From JAVBKE01 sp031554215 (GTDB taxonomy: Bacteria > Bacillota > Bacilli > JARBTR01): DNA of 37,317 nucleotides. A program made the translations under genes and the position numbers. The stretch is from positions 1 through 37,317 of the forward strand of contig JAVBKF010000131.1 of assembly GCA_031554215.1 (NCBI GenBank), given 5' to 3'. Shown here in pieces: positions 31,673 to 37,317 of the stretch; position 1 is the first letter of the stretch, and every line of letters begins with the position of its first letter. Below the pieces are notes generated by a model. It did not search any database, was not told the DNA's origin, and saw only the letters and a program-made list of their open reading frames with translations.

Positions 31673-32239
31673 GTGGAACCAATCTTGTTAGAACTACCTG
31701 AACGAATCAAGGGTGAACGGATTTATTTGCGGTCTAGGCTGCCCGGTGATGGTCCAGTAGTGCATGCGGCAATAATGGCTTCGATGGAGGCATTACAACC
31801 TTATATGGAATGGGCGAGCCCTAATCAAACAGTGGAAGAGTCAGAAATATTTGCACGAAAGATGTATGCAAAATATATAGCGCGTGAGGATATGGTGTAT
31901 TCTATCTACCGGAAAGAGGATGATGTATTCCTAGGATCAACCGGCTATCACCGGATCAATTGGGCGATTGGGCGATTTGAAATTGGCTATTGGGGTGACA
32001 CGCGTTATGGTGGACAAGGCTACATAACAGAAGCAGCAGCGCTACTGACAAGCTTCGCCTTTGATACATTCCGAGCGAATCGCATTGAAATTCGCTGTGA
32101 TCGTGATAATATCGCCAGCAGGAAAATCCCTGAACGGCTAGGCTATCAGTTAGAAGGGATTCTGCGAAAAGATGCGATGAAACCAGACGGCAAAACACTT
32201 TGCGACACCTGCGTGTATGCGGTAGTGCGTGATGCGTAA
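31673..32239 (+). CDS. GNAT family N-acetyltransferase (RimJ/RimL-like)
   Basis: A 188-residue acetyltransferase of the RimJ/RimL/YdaF-like subgroup. Beta-strand LPERIKGERIYLRSRLPGDGP opens the fold. FEIGYWGDTRYGGQGYITEAA contains the acetyl-CoA pyrophosphate-binding loop (R/Q-x-x-G-x-G/A). NRIEIRCDRDNIASRKIPERLGYQLEGILR is the usual C-terminal block. I chose GTG 31673, 9 bases after AAGGAG, over TTG 31667. The substrate (protein N-terminus or small molecule) cannot be told. Confidence 0.9.
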   Translation: MEPILLELPERIKGERIYLRSRLPGDGPVVHAAIMASMEALQPYMEWASPNQTVEESEIFARKMYAKYIAREDMVYSIYRKEDDVFLGSTGYHRINWAIGRFEIGYWGDTRYGGQGYITEAAALLTSFAFDTFRANRIEIRCDRDNIASRKIPERLGYQLEGILRKDAMKPDGKTLCDTCVYAVVRDA

Positions 32240-32291
32240 CTGAAGCATCGAACCTTGCACACAATTTTTACAAATAGTTTAGAAAAAAAGT

Positions 32292-32320
32292 TTGTACATT
32301 CTCTCAATTTCTATTAGACT
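32292..32320 (+). promoter_or_regulatory. Probable promoter of yheA
   Basis: -35 TTGTAC (32292-32297), 17-bp spacer, -10 TAGACT (32315-32320), 57 bp before the yheA start. Confidence 0.45.
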
Positions 32321-32377
32321 TAAGGATGAAAGGTAGCAGTTAATCAACTGACTATACAGTTAATGGAGGCAGGTAAT

Positions 32378-32725
32378 ATGACAAATCTTTATGATATAGC
32401 GTACAACTTAGAAAAAGAAATCCGTAAAAGCCCTGAATTGATAGAACTCGTGGCATTACAACAAGAGATTACTGCAGATGAAACTGCGAATGAATTACTC
32501 CAGAGCTTCCGCGGGATTCAAATGAAATTTCAAACGATGCAAATGATGGGGCAAGAAATTCCTGAGGAAGAAATGGAAATGGCTGAGGAAACTTTATCAG
32601 TCGCGCAACAAAATGAAAAGATTGTCAAATTACTAGAAGTTGAACAAAGAGTTTCAATGATGGTGAATGACATCACGAAAATCATTATGAAGCCTTTTGA
32701 AGAGCTTTATGGTGCCGACGAATAA
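32378..32725 (+). CDS. yheA: YheA family protein (YlbF/YmcA superfamily, DUF964)
   Basis: A 115-residue helical protein of the DUF964 superfamily. YlbF and YmcA members act with YaaT in RNase Y-dependent processing and development, while YheA itself is uncharacterised. I chose ATG 32378, 8 bases after GGAGG, instead of the in-frame ATG at 32363. It is mostly two long helices (LYDIAYNLEKEIRKSPE, then ITADETANELLQSFRGIQ) with a Met/Gln-rich loop. A terminator follows, so it is a monocistronic unit. Confidence 0.92.
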   Translation: MTNLYDIAYNLEKEIRKSPELIELVALQQEITADETANELLQSFRGIQMKFQTMQMMGQEIPEEEMEMAEETLSVAQQNEKIVKLLEVEQRVSMMVNDITKIIMKPFEELYGADE

Positions 32726-32743
32726 TCAAAGCAAGAAACGTGT

Positions 32744-32780
32744 AATAGCTCACCTTCTGTATGTGGGTTATTTTTTTTAT
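32744..32780 (+). terminator. Terminator of yheA
   Basis: AATAGCTCAC (32744-32753) pairs with GTGGGTTATT (32763-32772) with two G-T pairs, followed by a run of T. Confidence 0.85.
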
Positions 32781-32880
32781 GAAAAATTCATAAGAAATGG
32801 GTAAGAGAGATTTTTAAATCGCCTTTGCTGAGGCCTGATTAGAAATCCAAGTCTGCTTACAAAAGGGTGTGGTTGCTACT

Positions 32881-33750
32881 ATGATATACAGAATGCTCGC
32901 GATTAATTTGGACGGTGCATTGCTTTCCTCAAAGGGGAAGGCACATAAAGGTACAAAGCACTCATTACGCGAAGTAGCGAATAAGGGGATTGAAATTGCG
33001 CTTTTTTCTACATTGAGCTATGGGCATGCCTACAAAATCGGCAAGCAATTCCCGGGTAATGTGCACATCATTTCCAATCAAGGCGGCTATATTGCTGAAC
33101 AACAGACCAAACCAATCTACGTGAAGCGGATTACCGAATCTAACGCTTTGGACATCGTTCGCTTACTCGAAAGCATGGATTGCCATATTCGTGTGATCCA
33201 TGAAGAGGCTACATTTGCTAATACAATTCACTTTCCTGGCAGAGTTGCCTCCAAGATTAAATGGACCTCTAATGACTATACCTTCTACACACAGCAGTAT
33301 GTGGAGTCACTAACAGAATACTTAATTGTCGAACCGATAGCGCCGTTACAAATTGATGTCTACTTTGAAAATGATGAGGACCAAGTTGATGCAACTACGA
33401 CACTGCAGGCGTTGTTTGACAACATCGCCATTAGCCTCGATCATGATGGGCGAATGGTGATATTGCCTGAACAAGTTAGCTTTTCCAGCGGACTTCAGTA
33501 CCTGCTGGGACAGTTGCAAATCAGTTTAGCGGAAACCGTTGTCGTAGGCTGCCATGACAAGGACGTAGAGATTGTTGAGAATGCAGGAATAGGTATTGCC
33601 ATGGCAAATGCCACACTCGCTGTCAAGAACGTTGCTGACTGGATTACGCGCAGCAACGATGAACTCGGCGTCTCGTATGTGGTGCGTGAAGTATTTAGAA
33701 AGCAACAACCGATAGAGTTTTTAAATAAGATGAAATCGAAATGGCGATAA
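32881..33750 (+). CDS. Cof-type HAD-superfamily protein, apparently catalytically inactive
   Basis: A 289-residue protein with the overall layout of Cof/YkrA-type HAD phosphatases (core, C2 cap, core). The catalytic motifs are all altered. Motif I reads AINLDGALL, with Asn9 where the nucleophilic Asp belongs and Ala in place of Thr13. Motif II TGR is replaced by FSTLSYG. The motif III Lys position is Phe201 (VSFSSGL). Motif IV GDxxND reads GCHDKD (223-228). The surrounding scaffold, including ENAGIGIAMANA, is well preserved, so the protein is probably maintained for a non-enzymatic role. ATG 32881 is preferred to GTG 32869, which abuts AAAGGG. Confidence 0.85.
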   Translation: MIYRMLAINLDGALLSSKGKAHKGTKHSLREVANKGIEIALFSTLSYGHAYKIGKQFPGNVHIISNQGGYIAEQQTKPIYVKRITESNALDIVRLLESMDCHIRVIHEEATFANTIHFPGRVASKIKWTSNDYTFYTQQYVESLTEYLIVEPIAPLQIDVYFENDEDQVDATTTLQALFDNIAISLDHDGRMVILPEQVSFSSGLQYLLGQLQISLAETVVVGCHDKDVEIVENAGIGIAMANATLAVKNVADWITRSNDELGVSYVVREVFRKQQPIEFLNKMKSKWR

Positions 33751-33947
33751 AGCCTGTACCTGGGCTCTCCATTTCGCCGATAGTTCTCATTTACATGTAA
33801 AAAATTCTTTGGCAAAAAAGACTGTCAATGAATTTTTTTTTACTAAAGTTTGGAATTGAACTTGCCTTTTTACCTTGTTAAGGTTATAGTGTGAGAAGAT
33901 TTTTGAAAATAATGAAACAGTTTTGTAAGAAAAAGAAGTTAAAATTG

Positions 33948-33976
33948 TTTTCAGAACGGCTGTTTTTGTATACAAT
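33948..33976 (+). promoter_or_regulatory. Probable promoter of mecA
   Basis: -35 TTTTCA (33948-33953), 17-bp spacer, -10 TACAAT (33971-33976), 37 bp before the start codon. Confidence 0.5.
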
Positions 33977-34016
33977 AAGGAAAACCTAAAATCATCAGTG
34001 AGAGGGGAGTGTAATG

Positions 34017-34664
34017 ATGGATATCGAGAGAATCAATGATCATACGGTAAAGTTCTTTATAACCAATCAAGATATTGAGAATCGTGGGTTTGCAATTGAT
34101 GAAATCTGGCGCAACCGCCAACGTGGTGAACAATTACTGTGGGAGATGCTGGATGAAGTACAGGAGGAAATCGACATTCAATTTGATGGTACATTGAAAA
34201 TTCAAGTAAATGCATCTGATACCGGTCTTGAGTTCATCATTTCGAATTCCCCTGGCGATTTAAGCCAAAAGTTAGCCAAGTTCTTTTCTTCAAATCAAAT
34301 CGTTGATAATGACAGTGAAATGGATGCTGAATTCGTCGTTGAATCCTATTTGCCGCCTGTAATTTCACCTTACATCTTTGTCGTGGAGAGCATCGAAGAA
34401 GTAATTGCTATCTTCAAACACGAAAGAACTTGCGTGATGCAGGGACAGCTGTTTAGCTACCAAGATCGCTACTACATTGTCGTACGCCACGAAATAGAGG
34501 CAGGCGAAGATGCAGATGAAGCTGCGCTAGAACAATTAGAAGCGATGTCAGCCGTCATGATGGAATTCGGCGAAGCCAGCCCAGTCAGCATTCACGTATT
34601 AGAAGAATACGGCAATTGCGTGATTGAAGAGCATGTATATCAAACAATCAATCAATATTTCTAG
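34017..34664 (+). CDS. mecA: Adaptor protein MecA
   Basis: A 215-residue adaptor that delivers substrates, in B. subtilis ComK and ComS, to the ClpC unfoldase for degradation by ClpCP. The N-terminal substrate-recognition part starts MDIERINDHTVKFFITNQDI and contains the conserved RGFAIDEIWRNRQRGEQLLWEM. An acidic linker leads to the C-terminal ClpC-binding domain (YIFVVESIEEVI, FSYQDRYYIVVRH, EYGNCVIEEHVYQTI). Two ATG codons are adjacent; the second (34017) better fits the ribosome site AGGGGAG and the family N-terminus. clpP is in the same window and coiA follows directly, a usual Bacillales arrangement. Confidence 0.96.
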   Translation: MDIERINDHTVKFFITNQDIENRGFAIDEIWRNRQRGEQLLWEMLDEVQEEIDIQFDGTLKIQVNASDTGLEFIISNSPGDLSQKLAKFFSSNQIVDNDSEMDAEFVVESYLPPVISPYIFVVESIEEVIAIFKHERTCVMQGQLFSYQDRYYIVVRHEIEAGEDADEAALEQLEAMSAVMMEFGEASPVSIHVLEEYGNCVIEEHVYQTINQYF

Positions 34665-34688
34665 GCCTGATGGTCGCAAGAGATCAAG

Positions 34689-34719
34689 AACCGAATTCAC
34701 TCTGAAGTCGGTTTTTTTT
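34689..34719 (+). terminator. Terminator of mecA
   Basis: AACCGA (34689-34694) pairs with TCGGTT (34708-34713), followed by a run of T. Confidence 0.8.
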
Positions 34720-34862
34720 CTTATGAAAAAAAAGATCTGAATAAGGCAAACTGATGCTGATTTGTGCTAAAAGTGGCTCTGTTTTGAATAGAAACAGACC
34801 AGGTAGTGTACTAACCGGTATCGGAATTAGCAGAAAGTGAATTTTTCTATTGAGTGGTGCTA

Positions 34863-34871
34863 TGCTACAAT
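34863..34871 (+). promoter_or_regulatory. Extended -10 promoter of coiA
   Basis: TGCTACAAT (TACAAT at 34866-34871, extended TG at 34863-34864). Transcription from here would start near 34878, which rules out the earlier in-frame ATG at 34837. No ComK box was evident to me by eye. Confidence 0.45.
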
Positions 34872-34902
34872 GTCCCTATCGAAACCTGAAAGGATGGATG
34901 CC

Positions 34903-36033
34903 TTGTTAATCGCTCAGAATGAATTTGCCGAGCTGAAACTAGCCGGTCCGGACACTGCAAATACAGTGCACTATTGCCCTGCATGTACCGAGCCTGTTAT
35001 TTACCGTTCTGGTCCAAACACGATGCCTCATTTCGCACACCGGAAAAACAGCATTTGCCTTACTACCTCAGAACCAGAATCCCCAGCCCATCTTGCCGGT
35101 AAAATGGCGCTCTATGAAAGCATGATTACAGAAAATCCCGATGTCTACTTGGAAAAGGTTATTCCAGCAATTAAACAGAGAGCAGATATCTACCTCATTC
35201 ATGGTCGTCGCCACTATGCAATTGAGTTTCAATGCTCCAAGCTATCTATGGCTACATTCAGAAAGCGTAGTGCCGGTTACAGCGCGCAAGGGATTAAACC
35301 AATTTGGATATTTCACCACAATCTAGTTCGGCATTTGAAATCTGGACTATGGCAATTGCCTGGACTTGTTCAGATGGCAATTAACGAGAAAGCCCAGCTC
35401 CTCACATTTGATCCGCCTACAAACCAGCTTTACGCCTTCTCACAGCTCGTCCCCATGACTGCCAATCATTTCTTTGCCCATGTAACAATGAGTCCGAAAG
35501 CGCAGATTACGCTGAATAAGCTCGTGATGCCAGCTGAGGGGAGGAGTCCCTTTCATCTAGTTTGGATGAAGATACGGAAACACCATATTTATTTCCGGCC
35601 GAGGCTTGAAGGGCTACGGGTTCCGTTCTACCGCAGGCTCTATCAAACTGGCTATCACCTCACGATGCTACCAGCATTCGTAGGCATTCCCTTGCAAAGT
35701 GGTTTCCTGATTCGGACACCGGCACTCGAATGGCAGGGGAGCTTATTCCTTGAACTGGTGCAGAGGAAACAGATTTCAGTCATGGAGGTAGAGCAACTGC
35801 TCCAGAAATTTATTGACGAAAAGGAAATCAAACCAGCCAATTTGCCACTTGTTCGCCAGCTAACCCCGATGAATGCAGTGAACGAATTTTTGAGGGTGCT
35901 TTGTTTTTGCCGGTTTCTATCTCCAAATGGCAGGCAAGGGTATGATATTCATACGGAGCGAATGAAGGATGTTGATGTGGTAGGTTTGGTTCGTTTTTTG
36001 CAGGGGGAAGTTAGGCCGAACAAGTGGCATTAA
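34903..36033 (+). CDS. coiA: Competence protein CoiA family
   Basis: A 376-residue CoiA-family protein, needed for recombination of incoming DNA during transformation in naturally competent Firmicutes. The N-terminus has a zinc-binding knuckle (YCPACTEPVIYRS, with His-rich MPHFAHRKNSIC). It is followed by a restriction-endonuclease-like core, RADIYLIHGRRHYAIEFQCSKLS, with Asp and Glu-x-Gln active-site candidates. The start is TTG 34903, 8 bases after AAAGGA; ATG 34894 abuts the ribosome site and ATG 34837 lies upstream of the probable promoter. Gene order mecA-coiA is typical. Other late competence genes are outside the window. Confidence 0.9.
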   Translation: MLIAQNEFAELKLAGPDTANTVHYCPACTEPVIYRSGPNTMPHFAHRKNSICLTTSEPESPAHLAGKMALYESMITENPDVYLEKVIPAIKQRADIYLIHGRRHYAIEFQCSKLSMATFRKRSAGYSAQGIKPIWIFHHNLVRHLKSGLWQLPGLVQMAINEKAQLLTFDPPTNQLYAFSQLVPMTANHFFAHVTMSPKAQITLNKLVMPAEGRSPFHLVWMKIRKHHIYFRPRLEGLRVPFYRRLYQTGYHLTMLPAFVGIPLQSGFLIRTPALEWQGSLFLELVQRKQISVMEVEQLLQKFIDEKEIKPANLPLVRQLTPMNAVNEFLRVLCFCRFLSPNGRQGYDIHTERMKDVDVVGLVRFLQGEVRPNKWH

Positions 36034-36140
36034 CTTGGCGTGGGTACTGCCTGGCATATCAAAACTGAACCGGTGCAGTAAGCAGCTGGATCGTGTTATC
36101 CATTGCGAGGGGGAGCGAACACGACAAGTCTTCGTCATGC

Positions 36141-36176
36141 AAAAAAACGCTATCCCCTTAAAAAAAGGGGATAGCG
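36141..36176 (-). terminator. Terminator of the glycosyltransferase gene
   Basis: A perfect 10-bp stem, CGCTATCCCC (36148-36157) with GGGGATAGCG (36167-36176). On the minus strand it is followed by seven T (36141-36147). It also separates the convergent coiA. It lies about 95 bp beyond the glycosyltransferase stop. Confidence 0.88.
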
Positions 36177-36270
36177 CTGCAGCACAGTACCAGCAAAATG
36201 GTGGTTTCTACTTAATGGATCTTTGATGTAAGTTTGTTAGTTGACATCAAGGCTACACTTCATGCGTAAT

Positions 36271-37098
36271 TTACAAGGAAAAGTAACGTTTCATTGAGTA
36301 AACTGGAATTTTTTTGTTTTTCTGAACTACAAATTGTTTCAGTGCTCTTTTAAACAATTGTTTTTTATACAATTTGAGTAGACTCTTTTTATAAGTCTGG
36401 TAGAAATAAATCTCTGAATCAAGAATGCTTTTATAGCGTTCGATACTCATGACTTCGTTACTGAGAACGGACAAATCATGGTTTAAAGTCGACTTCATTA
36501 CCCAAACAGACTGCTTGTAATGAAACAGCGTATAAAACAACCAATGATCAAGGTAGTCTAATGAAAATCGTTCGTTAAACCCACCGATTTGATTAAGAAA
36601 AGAGAGCCGGATCAGGCTGCCCGAATTGATACCTGTAAGTGGTGTATGATGAAGACCAGCCTCAGGTCTTTGTACCCTGAGCGGTGTTACAGTGTCAGCA
36701 GACGTTGGTGATACGATTGTCTCGCCTACTAAGACTTGTGGCATAACTACTGCAACTGTCTTCTGGGAAAGGGCACAAGAAACGAGTTCCGTTAGATAAG
36801 CCTCCGTCACCTGTGTATCGTGGTCAAGTAGTAGTAGCCATTCGCTGCCATTATCCTGAGCAAACTGCCAAGCATAGTTGTAGGCTGAAGCAATCCCAAG
36901 GTTTCTTGGATCATGGTGATAATGAATATGTTTACCGAGTCCTTCCGGTGGTTTCGCCACCTTGCTGTTATCATAAATCACCCACTGAACATCAGTGTTG
37001 TCGTGCGAGAACCCAGCATTTTCTTGCACTAGCGTTTGGAAAGTAAGTGACTGCCTTAATTCTTTATTATATAAAACTAGAACGAGTGTAATTTTCAT
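36271..37098 (-). CDS. Family 2 glycosyltransferase (rhamnosyltransferase-like)
   Basis: A 275-residue GT-A fold enzyme. The N-terminus MKITLVLVLYNKE is the typical nucleotide-sugar-binding strand. NLGIASAYNYAWQFA is the conserved block seen in dTDP-rhamnosyltransferases. LLLLDHDTQVTEAYL contains the metal-binding DxD-type motif (Asp-His-Asp). SGSLIRLSFLNQIGGFNERFSLDYLDHWLFY matches the acceptor-side block (GGF.E.F..D..D). The C-terminus is basic and may contact membrane. The ribosome site GTGAGGAAA precedes the ATG. A role in surface polysaccharide or glycoprotein synthesis is likely, but the sugar and acceptor are unknown. Upstream partners lie beyond the window edge. Confidence 0.88.
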   Translation of the reverse strand: MKITLVLVLYNKELRQSLTFQTLVQENAGFSHDNTDVQWVIYDNSKVAKPPEGLGKHIHYHHDPRNLGIASAYNYAWQFAQDNGSEWLLLLDHDTQVTEAYLTELVSCALSQKTVAVVMPQVLVGETIVSPTSADTVTPLRVQRPEAGLHHTPLTGINSGSLIRLSFLNQIGGFNERFSLDYLDHWLFYTLFHYKQSVWVMKSTLNHDLSVLSNEVMSIERYKSILDSEIYFYQTYKKSLLKLYKKQLFKRALKQFVVQKNKKIPVYSMKRYFSL

Positions 37099-37317
37099 GA
37101 TTTCCTCACCTTATTCCTGTCTTTTTCAGGCATGATTGATCGAGTAAAATGAATCAATCTTTCATAAAGAATTCATGCCTTGGTCGTAAATGAACCGCTG
37201 CCAGAACTGTATTGTGTAAAATAATCGTGGTACAGTACGTAGAAATGATATTGTACGTCAATACTTAAAGTACCCGTTATCATTTTTGTCGTCGGTGAAT
37301 AGCCACCGAGCTTATAC
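37099..37317. other. Upstream flank of the glycosyltransferase gene
   Basis: No gene is supportable up to the window edge. A nested inverted repeat lies at 37128-37180: AGGCATGA/TCATGCCT outside and GATTGAT (37134-37140)/ATCAATC (37153-37159) inside. It may be a leader structure or operator. Confidence 0.35.

Noticed and set aside
1..37317. tRNA or rRNA genes
   Set aside because: No cloverleaf with the TTCGA/ATC T-arm pattern and no rRNA signature segment was noticed on either strand by eye; a tRNAscan run would settle it.

Overview
The window looks like chromosomal DNA of a low-to-moderate GC, spore-forming member of the Bacillales (Bacillaceae or Planococcaceae/Caryophanaceae-like). The reasons are LPXTG surface proteins and sortases, a CtsR-type operator at clpP, MecA and CoiA, the sporulation genes lytH and yunB, and a long run of genes whose order matches the Bacillus subtilis yun/yut/yuz/yum/yui neighbourhood. 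I could not fix the genus from sequence alone.

Left end (1-10062): a decayed IS3-family element (1-394) lies next to a pilus operon. The operon encodes a 1171-residue tip/adhesin-like protein with a variant LPFNG sorting signal, a 535-residue backbone pilin (YPK motif, LPTTG) and two class C sortases. Two tandem paralogous single-pass membrane proteins of unknown function follow, then a DivIVA-like coiled-coil protein. An intra-operon hairpin separates pilin from sortases. The coupling of pilus assembly genes to a DivIVA-like protein and to the membrane-protein pair is the most interesting system here.

10063-12846: a gene-poor stretch with possible gene debris, then a membrane-anchored protein with an N-terminal zinc ribbon and a C-terminal HELGH zincin domain.

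12975-17883: azoreductase (-), clpP (-) with a CtsR operator over its promoter, a DagK-family lipid kinase (+), ytzH-like (-), trmB (+), yunB (+).

18069-26178: lytH (-), yutD, a DUF3055 gene, yutE, a small membrane protein, yutG, yutH, an NfuA-like Fe-S scaffold (yutI), yuzD, yuzB, a HesB/IscA-type protein (yutM) and the flavin ferredoxin/flavodoxin reductase yumC. These genes serve the spore envelope, phospholipid synthesis and Fe-S/redox metabolism. lipA and yutF, which I recall in the B. subtilis order, are absent.

26179-32725: a 174-bp MITE-like inverted-repeat element, yuiB, two small hypothetical genes (one Gly/Tyr/Pro-rich and coat-like), a hot-dog thioesterase, a 33-codon micro-gene with its own terminator, a possible structured RNA segment, tandem cyclophilins (lipoprotein then cytosolic), a YugI-type S1 protein, a GNAT acetyltransferase and yheA.

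32881-37317: a Cof-type HAD protein that appears to have lost all four catalytic motifs, mecA, coiA and a convergent family 2 glycosyltransferase. Many genes use GTG or TTG starts. Intrinsic terminators are abundant and support most transcription-unit boundaries.
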